Part shown: positions 50,861-61,822 of the stretch, piece after piece
Numbering within the stretch: the first letter of the stretch is position 1
How the letters are laid out: every line of letters begins with the position of its first letter
From: Ectopseudomonas khazarica
Lineage (GTDB): Bacteria > Pseudomonadota > Gammaproteobacteria > Pseudomonadales > Pseudomonadaceae
Reading direction: 5' to 3'
NCBI RefSeq assembly: GCF_004521985.1
Contig: NZ_SBHZ01000005.1
Span: 248,001 to 312,000, forward strand
Length of the DNA: 64,000 nucleotides
Notes under the pieces: generated by a model
Seen by the model: the letters and a program-made list of their open reading frames with translations, nothing else
What the model was told of the DNA's origin: nothing
Databases searched by the model: none
Made by a program: the position numbers and the translations under genes

Positions 50861-51892
50861 ATGGCCCTGCCCCGCATCACATCGCCCCATGCCACGGGCA
50901 GCAACCGCACCCAGCAGGTCATGCTGCAGGTGCTGCTGGCCACCGTGCCGGGCATCTTCGCCCTGACCTGGCTGTTCGGCATCGGCACCCTGTTCAACCT
51001 GGTCTGGGCCAGCCTCTGCGCACTGGGCTTCGAAGCCGCGCTGCTGGCCGCACGCAAGCGCCCGCTGGCGTTCTTCCTCAAGGACTACAGCGCCCTGGTC
51101 ACCGCCGTGCTGCTGGCCGTGGCCCTGCCGCCCTACTCGCCCTGGTGGCTGACGCTGGTCGCCTGCGGCTTCGCCATCGGCTTCGGCAAGCAGCTCTATG
51201 GCGGCCTCGGGCAGAACCCGTTCAACCCGGCCATGGTCGGCTACGTGGTGGTGCTGATTTCCTTCCCCGTCGACATGACCAGCTGGCCCGCACCGCACGG
51301 CGTCGCCGCACTGGACGGGATCAAGCACATCCTCGGCCTGGCCAGCCTGCCCGACGGCTGGGCGCAGGCCACCGCACTCGACGCCCTGAAGGTCAACAAG
51401 AGCCTGACCATCGACGAACTGTACGCCGGCAACCTGGCCTTCGGTCGCTTCGGCGGTGCGGGCAGCGAGGCGGTCAACCTGGCCTTCCTCGCCGGCGGCC
51501 TGTACCTGCTGCACAAGCGCCTGTTCACCTGGCACGCACCGGTGGGCATGCTCGCCGCGCTGTTCGTCATGAGCCTGCTGTTCTGGAACGGCAGCGGCTC
51601 CGACTCCAATGGCTCGCCGCTGTTCCACCTGCTCACCGGCGCGACCATGCTCGGCGCCTTCTTCATCGTCACCGACCCGGTGTCCGGCGCCACCAGCAAT
51701 CGTGGCCGGCTGGTGTTCGGCATCGGTGTCGGCGTGCTGGTCTACGTGATCCGCACCTGGGGCGGCTACCCGGATGCGGTGGCCTTCGCGGTACTGCTGA
51801 TGAACCTCGCGGCACCGACCATCGACTACTACACGCGGCCACGCAGCTACGGCCATCGCAAGCCCAACAGCGGCTTCAAGCTGGGAGAATGA
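50861..51892 (+). CDS. rnfD: Rnf complex membrane subunit D
   Basis: A 343-residue membrane flavoprotein related to NqrB. The block [13 protein letters not shown] holds the threonine that carries covalent FMN in RnfD. About ten membrane helices are visible. ACAGGAGCG precedes the ATG at 50861. A repeat cluster separates it from rnfC, while it overlaps rnfG (ATGA). Confidence 0.95.
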   Translation: MALPRITSPHATGSNRTQQVMLQVLLATVPGIFALTWLFGIGTLFNLVWASLCALGFEAALLAARKRPLAFFLKDYSALVTAVLLAVALPPYSPWWLTLVACGFAIGFGKQLYGGLGQNPFNPAMVGYVVVLISFPVDMTSWPAPHGVAALDGIKHILGLASLPDGWAQATALDALKVNKSLTIDELYAGNLAFGRFGGAGSEAVNLAFLAGGLYLLHKRLFTWHAPVGMLAALFVMSLLFWNGSGSDSNGSPLFHLLTGATMLGAFFIVTDPVSGATSNRGRLVFGIGVGVLVYVIRTWGGYPDAVAFAVLLMNLAAPTIDYYTRPRSYGHRKPNSGFKLGE

Positions 51893-52530
51893 GCATGCTG
51901 CCGGAAATCAGCCGCTCGATGCTGAAGAACGCCCTGGTGCTTGGCCTGTTCGCCATTGCCACGGTGGGCAGCGTCGCCTTGCTGCAACAAGGCACCGCCG
52001 AGCGCATCGCCAACGCCGAGCGCGAGGCGCAAGTGCGCGCCCTCGCCGAAATCCTGCCGGCCGGCAGCTACGACAACCACCTGCTGGACAATCGCATCGA
52101 ACTCGACGCGCCGGAACTGGGCCACCGCAGCCCGCAGTCGGCCTACCTGGCGTTCAAGGACGGCCAGCCCAGTGCGCTGATCCTGCCGGTCACCGCGCCG
52201 GACGGCTACAGTGGCGCCATCCACCTGCTGGTGGGCATCTACGCCGACGGTCGCCTGGCCGGCGTGCGCGTGCTCAGCCACAAGGAAACCCCCGGCCTGG
52301 GCGACCGCATCGAGCTGGCCAAGAGCGACTGGATACTCGGCTTCGCCGGCAAGTCCCTGAGCGATCCCGACGAGGAAGGCTGGGCGGTGAAGAAGGATCG
52401 CGGCGACTTCGACCAGTTCGCCGGTGCCACCATCACCCCGCGTGCGGTGGTCAAGGCCGTGCACGGCGCCCTGCGCTACTTCGCCAGCCATCGCGCCCAG
52501 CTGCTGGGCCTGACGGAGGATGAACGATGA
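51889..52530 (+). CDS. rnfG: Rnf complex FMN subunit G
   Basis: A 213-residue protein with one N-terminal membrane helix and a periplasmic flavin domain. The covalent FMN site is [11 protein letters not shown] near the C-terminus; [13 protein letters not shown] is the other conserved block. The ATG at 51889 overlaps the rnfD stop; a second ATG two codons later is possible. Overlaps rnfE by four bases. Confidence 0.94.
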   Translation: MSMLPEISRSMLKNALVLGLFAIATVGSVALLQQGTAERIANAEREAQVRALAEILPAGSYDNHLLDNRIELDAPELGHRSPQSAYLAFKDGQPSALILPVTAPDGYSGAIHLLVGIYADGRLAGVRVLSHKETPGLGDRIELAKSDWILGFAGKSLSDPDEEGWAVKKDRGDFDQFAGATITPRAVVKAVHGALRYFASHRAQLLGLTEDER

Positions 52531-53234
52531 CCAGCTATCGCGACATCACCCTCAACGGCCTGTGGAAGAACAACCCGGCGCTGGTGCAGCTGCTCGGCCT
52601 CTGCCCGCTGCTCGGGGTGAGCAACTCCACGGTCAACGCCCTCGGCCTGGCACTGGCCAGCGCCGTGGTGCTTATCTGCTCCAACACCGCCGTGTCGCTG
52701 GTGCGTGGCGTGGTCAACACCGCCGTGCGCCTGCCGGCCTTCGTCATGATCATCGCCGCACTGACCACCTGCATCGAACTGCTGATGCAGGCCTACACCT
52801 ACGAGCTGTACCAGATCCTCGGCATCTTCATCCCGCTGATCACCACCAACTGCGTGATCCTCGGCCGCGCCGACGGTTTCGCCGCCAAGCACGACCTGGC
52901 CCGCGCCGCCTATGACGGCCTGATGATGGGCCTCGGCTTCGGCGTGGTGCTGGTGCTGATTGGTTCGATACGCGAGCTGCTCGGCACCGGCGCCCTGTTC
53001 GCCAACATGCACCTGCTGTTCGGCCCGGTCGCCGCCGACTGGAAGCTCACCCTGGTGCAGGACTACCGCGGTTTCCTGCTGGCCATCCTGCCGCCGGGCG
53101 CCTTCATCGTCCTGGGCCTGCTGATCGCCGGCAAGAACCGCATCGACCAGATCGCCGCTGAACGGGCCAGGGCCGCTGCGCCCGAGGCGCCGGCACAGAG
53201 CCGCCGCGTGCGCGTCACCGGAGTCATCGAGTGA
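52527..53234 (+). CDS. rnfE: Rnf complex membrane subunit E
   Basis: A 235-residue membrane subunit homologous to RnfA (inverted topology). Shared blocks are [19 protein letters not shown] and [20 protein letters not shown], including the cluster cysteine. The C-terminal tail is Ala/Arg-rich. It ends the rnf operon before the repeat at 53260. Confidence 0.95.
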   Translation: MTSYRDITLNGLWKNNPALVQLLGLCPLLGVSNSTVNALGLALASAVVLICSNTAVSLVRGVVNTAVRLPAFVMIIAALTTCIELLMQAYTYELYQILGIFIPLITTNCVILGRADGFAAKHDLARAAYDGLMMGLGFGVVLVLIGSIRELLGTGALFANMHLLFGPVAADWKLTLVQDYRGFLLAILPPGAFIVLGLLIAGKNRIDQIAAERARAAAPEAPAQSRRVRVTGVIE

Positions 53235-53259
53235 TGGCGCCCAGGTGAGCGACAAACCC

Positions 53260-53316
53260 TAGCCCGGATGCAGCAATCCGGGAATGCCGAAACCACCCCG
53301 GATTGCATCCGGGCTA
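53260..53316. repeat. Inverted pair of CCCGGATTGCATCCGGG-type repeats
   Basis: TAGCCCGGATGCA and CAATCCGGG at left are mirrored by CCCGGATTGCATCCGGGCTA at right, with a three-base insertion in the left arm. The same element occurs at 50793. It could terminate rnf transcription before nth. Confidence 0.75.
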
Positions 53317-53334
53317 CGCCAGAAGCCCTGAGCC

Positions 53335-53973
53335 ATGAACGCAGCCAAACGCCTGGAAATCTTCCGTCGCCTGCACGAGGACAACCCCGAGCCGAAGACC
53401 GAGCTGGCCTACAGCAACCCCTTCGAGCTGCTGGTGGCCGTGACGCTCTCGGCCCAGGCCACCGACGTCAGCGTCAACAAGGCCACGGCCAAGCTGTTCC
53501 CGGTGGCCAACACGCCGGAGGCGATCTACGCCCTCGGCGTCGAGGGCCTGTCCGAGTACATCAAGACCATCGGCCTGTACAACAGCAAGGCAAAGAACGT
53601 CATCGAGGCCTGCCGCATCCTCATCGAGAAACACGGCAGCCAGGTACCGGACAACCGCGAGGACCTCGAAGCCCTGCCCGGCGTGGGCCGCAAGACCGCC
53701 AACGTGGTGCTCAACACCGCCTTTCGTCAGCTGGCCATGGCCGTGGACACGCACATCTTCCGCGTCAGCAACCGCACCGGCATCGCCCCGGGCAAGAACG
53801 TGCTGGAGGTGGAGAAGAAGCTGCTCAAGTTCGTGCCCAGGGATTATCTGCTCGACGCCCACCACTGGCTGATCCTGCATGGGCGCTACGTCTGCACCGC
53901 GCGCAAACCGCGCTGTGGCGCCTGCCGCATCGAAGACCTGTGCGAGTACAAGGCCAAGACCTCGGACGATTGA
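53335..53973 (+). CDS. nth: Endonuclease III
   Basis: A 212-residue DNA glycosylase/AP lyase removing oxidised pyrimidines. The helix-hairpin-helix is LPGVGRKTANVVLN with the catalytic lysine, followed by the aspartate in MAVDTHIFRVSNRTG. The [4Fe-4S] site C-x6-C-x2-C-x5-C reads CTARKPRCGACRIEDLC. Linkage to the rnf operon is conserved in many proteobacteria. Confidence 0.97.
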   Translation: MNAAKRLEIFRRLHEDNPEPKTELAYSNPFELLVAVTLSAQATDVSVNKATAKLFPVANTPEAIYALGVEGLSEYIKTIGLYNSKAKNVIEACRILIEKHGSQVPDNREDLEALPGVGRKTANVVLNTAFRQLAMAVDTHIFRVSNRTGIAPGKNVLEVEKKLLKFVPRDYLLDAHHWLILHGRYVCTARKPRCGACRIEDLCEYKAKTSDD

Positions 53974-54085
53974 TCGACCATAGAATCCGGCGATCTTCTG
54001 ATTGAAAAAATCTTTTTTACCCGCTCAATTTTTGCCGCTATAAGGTGCGCAAATGGCCCCTGGTAATGGGCCTGGAGTGGAATAG

Positions 54086-54265
54086 ATGAGCACAGACAAA
54101 GAAGACCTCGAACTGGACGAAGACTTTGTCGCGGACGATGCAGACGATGCCGAGCCTGCGGTGGAAGTTGCCAAGACCAACCTGACCAAACGCCGCATCA
54201 TCGACAACTTCCTCGAAGAGCGCCGCCTGCACAAACAGCTGGCCGAATACGACTTCGATATCTGA
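54086..54265 (+). CDS. PA3496-like small acidic protein
   Basis: A 59-residue protein: acidic first half (KEDLELDEDFVADDADDAE) and basic helical second half (LTKRRIIDNFLEERRLHKQ), ending LAEYDFDI. It matches the small conserved Pseudomonas family around PA3496, linked by annotation to envelope integrity. GGAGTGG precedes the ATG. A strong terminator follows. Codon use fits the genome. Confidence 0.8.
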   Translation: MSTDKEDLELDEDFVADDADDAEPAVEVAKTNLTKRRIIDNFLEERRLHKQLAEYDFDI

Positions 54266-54274
54266 AGCCGCACG

Positions 54275-54303
54275 AAAAAGCCCCGCAGACGCGGGGCTTT
54301 TTT
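54275..54303 (+). terminator. Terminator of the small acidic protein gene
   Basis: GCCCCGC-AGAC-GCGGGGC flanked by A5 and T6, ten bases past the stop; also faces gloA on the other strand. Confidence 0.9.
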
Positions 54304-54317
54304 CATCGACGCGGCAA

Positions 54318-54710
54318 TCAGTCGCGACGCGAGGGCGAGAGCAGCTCGACCTTGTAGCCGTCCGGGTCCTCGACGAAGGCCAGGATGCTCGTCCCATGCT
54401 TCATCGGCCCCGGCTCACGGGTGATCTTGCCGCCGCGCGAGCGGATATCCTCACAGGCCTTGTAGACATCTTCCACTTCCAGGGCGATGTGGCCGTAGCC
54501 GCTGCCCAGCTCGTAGCTGTCGACGCCCCAGTTGTGGGTCAGTTCGATCACGCTGTTGTGCGCCTCGTCGCCATAGCCGACGAACGCCAGGGTGAACTGG
54601 CCGTCCGGATAGTCCTTGCGGCGCAGCAGGGTCATGCCCAGCACTTCGGTATAGAAGGCGATGGACTTGTCCAGGTCGCCGACACGCAGCATGGTGTGCA
54701 GCAGTCTCAT
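54318..54710 (-). CDS. gloA: Lactoylglutathione lyase (glyoxalase I)
   Basis: A 130-residue glyoxalase I that turns the methylglyoxal-glutathione adduct into S-lactoylglutathione. All four metal ligands are present: H5, E56, H74 and E122. The short form, without the extra loops of the zinc type, suggests nickel dependence. The ATG at 54710 starts at the conserved [10 protein letters not shown]. It follows argG on the same strand. Confidence 0.96.
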   Translation of the reverse strand: MRLLHTMLRVGDLDKSIAFYTEVLGMTLLRRKDYPDGQFTLAFVGYGDEAHNSVIELTHNWGVDSYELGSGYGHIALEVEDVYKACEDIRSRGGKITREPGPMKHGTSILAFVEDPDGYKVELLSPSRRD

Positions 54711-54752
54711 GGCTGTTCTCCTCATCGGCCCACTGTTGCCGGGCCCAGAATG

Positions 54753-54780
54753 ACGAACCCCGGCGCGTGGCCGGGGTCGT
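54753..54780 (-). terminator. Hairpin after argG
   Basis: ACGA-CCCCGGC and GCCGGGG-TCGT form a long stem 23 bases after the argG stop, with one mismatch and no full T run. Confidence 0.55.
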
Positions 54781-54802
54781 TTGACACGCTGCAAGCAGTC
54801 TA

Positions 54803-56020
<1,218 letters not shown>

Positions 56021-56198
56021 GCCATCACTCCACGGGTTGTACGGTAAAACCCGTGATTCTACTGACCCTGCCGGTCAATTTACAGAGGCGCGACAGCTTG
56101 TGATGACGAAGCGACGAGGATAAGCGCTCATTTTCCGGCCGTGGGCGCCGGCGGCCACCCTCGAGTGGACTCGCGGCCCCGCCGTGGTGCCGCACGTC

Positions 56199-57134
56199 TC
56201 AGGAGGGCGTGCTGCCCGCGGGGTCGGCAGCCGGACTCGCCGGCGTGGTCTGCGGCGCCGCTTCCGGCACGGGCACGCGGTCCAGGCGCAGGGTCGCCCG
56301 GCGATTCCTGGCACGGTTGGCCTCGCTGTTGTTCGGCACCAGCGGATAGCGCTCGCCATGAAAACGCACGGTAATCTGCTCAGCCGGGATGCCACCAGCC
56401 TTGAGATAGTCCTGCACGGCCAGCGCACGACGGCGCGAGAGATCGCGGTTGGTCAGACGATTGCCGGTGTTGTCGGCGTGGCCGTCGATCTGGAAGCTGT
56501 TGATGCTGGGGTCGGCCTTGACGAACTCGAGAACGATGTCGAGCTTGGCCCTGGCCATCGGATCCAGGTCGATGCCGCCGCCGGAGAAACCGATCTGCGC
56601 CTGGCGGATCTGGTCGAAGTTGACCGGCAGCAACTTGGCCGTACAGGCCTGGTAATCATCGTAGGCCTGGTGAAACTTCACCGGCAGCAGGCGCACCTCC
56701 AGGCGCTCCCCACCATTGAAGGTACGGTGGCGCACCACTGGGCTGCGCCCTTCCAGCAGGCCGCTGAGCAGGCGCGCGCCCTGCTCCTGCGAGGTGTTGA
56801 AAGGTACCTCGCCCTGGCCGACGCTGACCACGCCCAGGTTGATGTCCTCGCGTCCGGGCTGCCACGGCGCCGCAGCCGCCAGCAGGGTCGCCGAGCCGGC
56901 GCCCATCCAGTGTTCACGCGCCTTCAGGCGGAACGTCACCTGCTCACCGGCGCGGCGCACGAACTCGCCGCTGCCGAAGTTGCTGATCGGCTGGCTCAGG
57001 CGGCACTCGAACTGATCACCCTCGACCTTCCACTCCACCTTCTCCAGACGGGTCTGGAAGCTGATGGCATGCGCCGGCAGGCACAGAGGCATGCCAGCCA
57101 GCAGGCTGATCAGGATGAAATAGGGCGCACGCAC
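56199..57134 (-). CDS. motY: Sodium-type flagellar protein MotY
   Basis: A 311-residue exported protein: signal peptide 1-23 ending LPAHA, an N-terminal domain that binds the motor (about 25-150), and an OmpA-like domain (about 195-285) with [21 protein letters not shown] and [10 protein letters not shown]. MotY forms the T-ring of the flagellar basal body in Pseudomonas and Vibrio. The start is GTG 57134, with GGAG six bases upstream. It is far from other flagellar genes, as in P. aeruginosa (PA3526). Confidence 0.92.
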   Translation of the reverse strand: MRAPYFILISLLAGMPLCLPAHAISFQTRLEKVEWKVEGDQFECRLSQPISNFGSGEFVRRAGEQVTFRLKAREHWMGAGSATLLAAAAPWQPGREDINLGVVSVGQGEVPFNTSQEQGARLLSGLLEGRSPVVRHRTFNGGERLEVRLLPVKFHQAYDDYQACTAKLLPVNFDQIRQAQIGFSGGGIDLDPMARAKLDIVLEFVKADPSINSFQIDGHADNTGNRLTNRDLSRRRALAVQDYLKAGGIPAEQITVRFHGERYPLVPNNSEANRARNRRATLRLDRVPVPEAAPQTTPASPAADPAGSTPS

Positions 57135-57286
57135 GGCAGGCTCCAGGGCGGTTCACGGCATTCTCTGCTGATATCGGTCAGCCGCGCGAAAACTTGACCC
57201 CTGCGCGTGATTGTCGCGTCGGCGCGAGCGCGGACAGGTGCTTTTCAGGTACCATGCGGCCACGTTTTACCCGCCTGGAAGCCTCC

Positions 57287-58333
57287 ATGTCCGACCGTCT
57301 GACTCTTCTGCGTCCCGATGACTGGCACATCCACCTGCGCGACGGCGCGGTGCTGCCACACACCGTCGGCGATGCCGCGCGCACTTTCGGCCGCGCCATC
57401 ATCATGCCCAACCTGGTACCGCCGGTACGCAATACCGCCGAGGCCGACGCCTACCGCCAGCGCATTCTGGCCGCACGCCCGGCCGGCAGCCGTTTCGAGC
57501 CGTTGATGGTGCTCTACCTCACCGACAACACCAGCCCCGAAGACGTGCGCGCGGCCAAGGCCAGCGGGTTCGTGCATGCGGCCAAGCTCTACCCGGCCGG
57601 CGCCACCACCAACTCCGACTCGGGCGTGACCAGCATCGACAAGATCTTCCCGGCCCTGGAAGCCATGGCCGAAGTCGGCATGCTGCTGCTGGTGCACGGC
57701 GAAGTGACCCGCGCCGAGATCGACGTGTTCGACCGCGAGAAGATCTTCATCGACGAGCACCTGAGCCGCGTGGTCGAGCGCTTCCCGACGCTCAAGGTGG
57801 TGTTCGAGCACATCACCACCCGTGACGCCGTGCAGTTCGTCGAGGCCGCCTCGGCCAACGTCGGCGCCACCATCACCGCGCACCACCTGCTGTACAACCG
57901 CAACCACATGCTGGTCGGCGGCATCCGCCCGCACTTCTATTGCCTGCCGATCCTCAAGCGCAACGTGCACCAGGAAGCCCTGCTCGACGCCGCCACCGGC
58001 GGCAACGCCAAGTTCTTCCTCGGCACCGACTCGGCGCCGCACGCCAAGCATGCCAAGGAAGCCGCCTGCGGCTGTGCCGGCTGCTACACCGCCTACGCCG
58101 CCATCGAGCTGTATGCCGAGGCCTTCGAACAGCGTGGCGCGCTGGACAAGCTGGAGGCGTTCGCCAGCTTCCACGGCCCGGACTTCTACGGCATGCCGCG
58201 CAACAGCGACAGCATCACCCTGGTGCGCGAGGAATGGACCGTACCGGCCAGCCTGCCGCTCGGCGAGAACAGCGTAGTGCCCCTGCGCGCCGGCGAAACC
58301 CTGCGCTGGAAGCTGCTGGAGGCCCAGGCATGA
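57287..58333 (+). CDS. pyrC: Dihydroorotase
   Basis: A 348-residue zinc enzyme of pyrimidine synthesis. Metal ligands H14 and H16 are in [10 protein letters not shown], and the carboxylated lysine is K100 in [14 protein letters not shown]. The block FLGTDSAPH carries the catalytic aspartate. ATG 57287 is chosen over a frame extended 31 codons upstream. It overlaps rnt by four bases. Confidence 0.97.
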   Translation: MSDRLTLLRPDDWHIHLRDGAVLPHTVGDAARTFGRAIIMPNLVPPVRNTAEADAYRQRILAARPAGSRFEPLMVLYLTDNTSPEDVRAAKASGFVHAAKLYPAGATTNSDSGVTSIDKIFPALEAMAEVGMLLLVHGEVTRAEIDVFDREKIFIDEHLSRVVERFPTLKVVFEHITTRDAVQFVEAASANVGATITAHHLLYNRNHMLVGGIRPHFYCLPILKRNVHQEALLDAATGGNAKFFLGTDSAPHAKHAKEAACGCAGCYTAYAAIELYAEAFEQRGALDKLEAFASFHGPDFYGMPRNSDSITLVREEWTVPASLPLGENSVVPLRAGETLRWKLLEAQA

Positions 58334-59004
58334 GCGAAGACAACTACGACGACGAACTGGACCCGAGCCTGCCGGCCGGCCCACGCTCGCCGATGGCAGC
58401 GCGCTTTCGTGGCTACCTGCCGGTCGTGGTGGACGTGGAGACCGGTGGTTTCAACAGCGCCACCGACGCGCTGCTGGAAATCGCCGCCACCACCATCGCC
58501 ATGGACGAGACGGGTTTCCTCTATCCGGATCACACCCACTTCTTCCGCATCGAGCCCTTCGAGGGCGCCAACATCGAACAGGCGGCCCTGGAGTTCACCG
58601 GCATCAAGCTCGATCACCCGCTGCGCATGGCGGTGAGCGAGGACCATGCCCTGGGGGAAATCTTCAAGGGCATTCGCAAGTCGATCAAATCGGCCGGCTG
58701 CAAGCGCGCGATCCTGGTCGGGCACAACAGCAGCTTCGACCTCGGCTTCCTCAATGCCGCCGTGACGCGCTGCGGCATCAAGCGCAACCCGTTCCACCCC
58801 TTCTCCAGTTTCGACACCGCCACGCTGGCTGGCCTCGCCTACGGCCAGACCGTACTGGCCAAGGCCTGCCAGGCTGCTGGTATCGAGTTCGACGGCAAGG
58901 AGGCGCACTCGGCGCGCTACGACACCGAGAAGACTGCCGAGCTGTTCTGCGGCATCGTCAACCGCTGGAAGGAAATGGGCGGCTGGGACGAGTTCGACCA
59001 CTGA
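58330..59004 (+). CDS. rnt: Ribonuclease T
   Basis: A 224-residue DEDDh exonuclease trimming tRNA and stable RNA 3' ends. Active-site blocks are [15 protein letters not shown] (D-E) and [14 protein letters not shown] (D), with the histidine in [14 protein letters not shown]. The start overlaps the pyrC stop as ATGA. Confidence 0.97.
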   Translation: MSEDNYDDELDPSLPAGPRSPMAARFRGYLPVVVDVETGGFNSATDALLEIAATTIAMDETGFLYPDHTHFFRIEPFEGANIEQAALEFTGIKLDHPLRMAVSEDHALGEIFKGIRKSIKSAGCKRAILVGHNSSFDLGFLNAAVTRCGIKRNPFHPFSSFDTATLAGLAYGQTVLAKACQAAGIEFDGKEAHSARYDTEKTAELFCGIVNRWKEMGGWDEFDH

Positions 59005-59026
59005 TCCCCGCCTCCGTACGCGTATC

Positions 59027-59053
59027 AAAAAAACCGGCACCTGCCGGTTTTTT
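59027..59053 (+). terminator. Terminator of pyrC-rnt
   Basis: CCGGCA-CC-TGCCGG with A7 before and T6 after, 22 bases past the rnt stop. Confidence 0.9.
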
Positions 59054-59116
59054 CATGCCTGGAGAATGCACGACCTGCGCCGTTCGTCAGGAGGTGCGAG
59101 CATTCGCAATCGATCT

Positions 59117-59145
59117 TTGACAAGCATTCTCATTAACATTAGTAT
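59117..59145 (+). promoter_or_regulatory. Sigma70 promoter with Fur-like box for bfd
   Basis: TTGACA and TAGTAT are exactly 17 bases apart, 40 bases before the bfd start. Between and over them, the hexamers ATTCTC-ATTAAC-ATTAGT resemble repeated Fur half units, suggesting iron repression. Confidence 0.75.
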
Positions 59146-59185
59146 CCGATTCATCGAACAGAACCACCAAGGCGAGCCTTGCCCC

Positions 59186-59404
59186 ATGTACGTCTGCCTC
59201 TGTGAAGGTGTCACCGATACACAAATCCGCGATGCGGTTTACGAAGGCTGCTGCAGCTATCGTGAAGTCCGCGGCTCGCTCGGCATCGCCAGCCAGTGCG
59301 GCAAGTGCGCCTGCCTGGCCAAGCAGGTCGTTCGCGAGACCATCGCCGAAGTGCAAAGCAGCCAGGCCTCCCTCGCCTACCCTGCAGGCTTCGTCGCCGC
59401 CTGA
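59186..59404 (+). CDS. bfd: Bacterioferritin-associated ferredoxin
   Basis: A 72-residue [2Fe-2S] protein that reduces bacterioferritin to release stored iron. The four cluster cysteines C4, C6, C38 and C41 are in MYVCLCEG and SQCGKCAC, the family's pattern. Its promoter carries a Fur-like motif, as expected for an iron-starvation gene. No bacterioferritin gene is next to it in this window. Confidence 0.95.
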   Translation: MYVCLCEGVTDTQIRDAVYEGCCSYREVRGSLGIASQCGKCACLAKQVVRETIAEVQSSQASLAYPAGFVAA

Positions 59405-59420
59405 CACAGGCCCCGCACAC

Positions 59421-59451
59421 AAAAAACCGGATCTCAGCATCCGGTTTTTTT
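59421..59451 (+). terminator. Terminator of bfd
   Basis: CCGGAT-CTCAGC-ATCCGG with A6 before and T7 after, 17 bases past the stop. Confidence 0.9.
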
Positions 59452-59511
59452 ATGGCCTGTGGTCAGCGAGCCGCCGCGTCGGTCGACGCAAATGCCCCCG
59501 CATCCGACGCG

Positions 59512-59880
59512 CTACAGACCATCACGCTCCAGGTGATCGAAGTTCACCGCATCTCCCGGCTTGGTGTGCAGCTTGGCGCGAATGTCCTCGAAGATCGCGT
59601 CGTACTCTTCGTGCTCGCGCATGATCGGGCTGTGGTTGGGGTGCAGGCCGTGCTTGGCCACCAGGCGAGAGATCACGCTGGCGAAATTGAAGGCCGTGTC
59701 GCGGTGCATTTCGAAGACTTCCTCGAAGGCCTTGCCGTCGATCTCGCCAGCCAGGCGTCCGTGCAGCATCGGGCCTTCCTGCGCGTCCTGACGCACCTCG
59801 TAGTGGAAGTCGATGCTGTAGCCGGGCTGACCATCCAGACCAGGCAGCCTGCTGCGATGCAGATGACCGGGTTCGAACAT
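59512..59880 (-). CDS. DUF5064-like conserved protein
   Basis: A 122-residue cytoplasmic protein beginning MFEPGHLHRSRLPG, with YSIDFHYEVRQDAQEGPM and ASVISRLVAKHGLHPNHSP, matching from memory the Pseudomonas-restricted DUF5064 family. It is acidic, without membrane segments. Function unknown. The ATG is 59880. Confidence 0.7.
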   Translation of the reverse strand: MFEPGHLHRSRLPGLDGQPGYSIDFHYEVRQDAQEGPMLHGRLAGEIDGKAFEEVFEMHRDTAFNFASVISRLVAKHGLHPNHSPIMREHEEYDAIFEDIRAKLHTKPGDAVNFDHLERDGL

Positions 59881-59971
59881 GCTTGCTCTCCTTATCGGTT
59901 GCGCTGGCACAGTACCGAGGAACGCGCCCGGACAGTCTAGACCGGGACCTGCAGCGCTGCCGCGCGACATT

Positions 59972-60289
59972 TCAGTGCAGCGTCGACTGCCCTGCCCTCT
60001 CCTGAACCAGCACCCAGGGCGCGACCACCACGGCCCAGAGCTGCGGATCACGCGTCAGCAGATCTTCGGCCTGTGCATCTTCGAGCTTGCTCAGCAGCCC
60101 CTGGTTCATCCACTCGGCAACCTTGGCCTGGTCGTTCTCCGCCACGGCCTGCGCGATCGCCACCAGATCCTGCGCCCCGTCGACCCAGAGCAGCGCCCCC
60201 CGAGCGAAGAATGGCTGCAGCTCCTGCCAGGTGATGGCCGCCGTCTCGCCGAGCAGCTTGGCATAGAGGGTGCTAGATTGTTCCGTCAT
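59972..60289 (-). CDS. DUF2288 family protein
   Basis: A 105-residue cytoplasmic protein with ITWQELQPFFARGALLWV and LWAVVVAPWVLVQER, signature blocks of DUF2288. The start at ATG 60289 (MTEQSSTLYAKL) is chosen; the longer frame upstream is not conserved. Function unknown. Confidence 0.82.
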   Translation of the reverse strand: MTEQSSTLYAKLLGETAAITWQELQPFFARGALLWVDGAQDLVAIAQAVAENDQAKVAEWMNQGLLSKLEDAQAEDLLTRDPQLWAVVVAPWVLVQERAGQSTLH

Positions 60290-60583
60290 GGTGTGCCCCG
60301 TGTCGATGGCGGTAAGTGCAGGCGCGCATGATAACGTCGAGCGTTGCCCTGGCAACTGCGCGACGCTCGCCAGCCGACCCAGGCCACGCCGTTTTTCTAT
60401 ACATTTCTTGCATTTAAGCGACAACCCCGTGTTTCGCCTCCCGCTGCCGGCTTTTCAAGGCGCAAATCCGCGCTCTACACTGTTCCGGTACAGTTGCCGG
60501 GGGCATTACCGGGATCAAGGACCCGGTTCTGCAGCTTCGGCCGCAAGAACTACAACAATGAAAAACACAAGACTGGAGCATTC

Positions 60584-61705
60584 ATGAACAAGGCTACTAA
60601 GCAGATTTCCAAACTGTTCGCGGCAATGGCACTGGCGGGGGCGGCCAGCTACTCGATGGCAGCCGACACCATCAAGATCGGCCTGGCCGGTCCGGTGACC
60701 GGTGCCGTCGCACAGTACGGCGAGATGCAATTCATCGGTGCCAAGATGGCCATCGAGCAGATCAACAAGGCTGGCGGCGTGAACGGCGCCCAGCTCGAAG
60801 GCGTGGTCTACGACGACGCGTGCGATCCGAAGCAGGCCGTGGCCGTTGCCAACAAGATCGTCAACGACGAAGTCAAGTTCGTGGTTGGCCACCTGTGCTC
60901 CAGCTCCACCCAGCCGGCCTCCGACATCTACGAAGACGAAGGCATCCTGATGATCACCGCGGCTTCCACCAGCCCGGACATCACCGCTCGTGGCTACGAG
61001 CTGGTCTTCCGTACCATCGGTCTGGACAGCCTGCAGGGCCCGACCGCCGGTAACTTCATCGCCGACCACATCAAGCCGAAGAGCGTTGCCGTCATCCACG
61101 ACAAGCAGCAGTACGGCGAAGGCATCGCCACCGCGGTCAAGCAGACCCTGGAGGGCAAAGGCGTGAAAGTCGCCATGTTCGAAGGCATCAACGCCGGCGA
61201 CAAGGACTTCTCCGCGCTGATCGCCAAGCTCAACCAGGCGGGTGTCGACTTCGTCTACTACGGCGGCTACCACCCGGAACTGGGCCTGCTGCTGCGCCAG
61301 ACCAAAGAACGTGGCCTGAACGTCAAGTTCATGGGTCCGGAAGGCGTGGGTAACAAGGAAATCTCGGCCATCGCCGGCCCGGCTTCCGAAGGCCTGCTGG
61401 TCACCCTGCCGAAGTCCTTCGACCAGGATCCGAAGAACCAGGCGCTGGTCGAGGCCTTCAAGGCCAAGAACGAAGACCCGAGCGGCCCGTTCGTGTTCCC
61501 GGCCTACGCTGCCGTTCAGGTCATCGCTGAAGGCATCGAGAAAGCCGGCGACACCGATACCGCCAAGGTAGCTGCCGCCCTGCGCTCCAACAGCTTCGAC
61601 ACCCCCACCGGCACCCTGGCCTTCGACGAGAAGGGCGATCTGAAGGACTTCAGCTTCGTGGTGTACGAATGGCACCAGGACGGTTCCAAGTCCGAAGCCA
61701 AGTAA
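60584..61705 (+). CDS. braC: Branched-chain amino acid ABC transporter binding protein
   Basis: A 373-residue periplasmic binding protein (same length as P. aeruginosa BraC). The signal peptide ends ASYSMA near residue 26; the mature part begins ADTIKIGLAGPVTG. SSSTQPASDIYEDEG and AASTSPDIT form the ligand-binding region. It binds leucine, isoleucine and valine for BraDEFG. GGAG stands five bases before ATG 60584. A strong terminator-like hairpin follows it, so it is likely made in excess over the permeases. Confidence 0.96.
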   Translation: MNKATKQISKLFAAMALAGAASYSMAADTIKIGLAGPVTGAVAQYGEMQFIGAKMAIEQINKAGGVNGAQLEGVVYDDACDPKQAVAVANKIVNDEVKFVVGHLCSSSTQPASDIYEDEGILMITAASTSPDITARGYELVFRTIGLDSLQGPTAGNFIADHIKPKSVAVIHDKQQYGEGIATAVKQTLEGKGVKVAMFEGINAGDKDFSALIAKLNQAGVDFVYYGGYHPELGLLLRQTKERGLNVKFMGPEGVGNKEISAIAGPASEGLLVTLPKSFDQDPKNQALVEAFKAKNEDPSGPFVFPAYAAVQVIAEGIEKAGDTDTAKVAAALRSNSFDTPTGTLAFDEKGDLKDFSFVVYEWHQDGSKSEAK

Positions 61706-61722
61706 GCTTCCCGCCTGAACCC

Positions 61723-61757
61723 AAAGCCCACTGCAGCCTGCAGTGGGCTTTGTTTAT
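61723..61757 (+). terminator. Hairpin after braC
   Basis: A perfect 14-base inverted repeat, AAAGCCCACTGCAG with its complement one base apart, then GTTTATT. It probably reduces read-through into braD and protects braC mRNA. Confidence 0.75.
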
Positions 61758-61822
61758 TAGAAGAATTCCGGCCTCGCGCTGCGCCACAAGCGCCGCTTTA
61801 CGCGCTGCCCAGGAGTTAGGCT

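Noticed and set aside
47575..51081. Very long minus-strand open frame (1168 codons) across rnfB-rnfC-rnfD
   Set aside because: It is antisense to three well recognised Rnf genes and has low-complexity Gly/Leu/Gln composition; an effect of high GC and the rnfC repeats.
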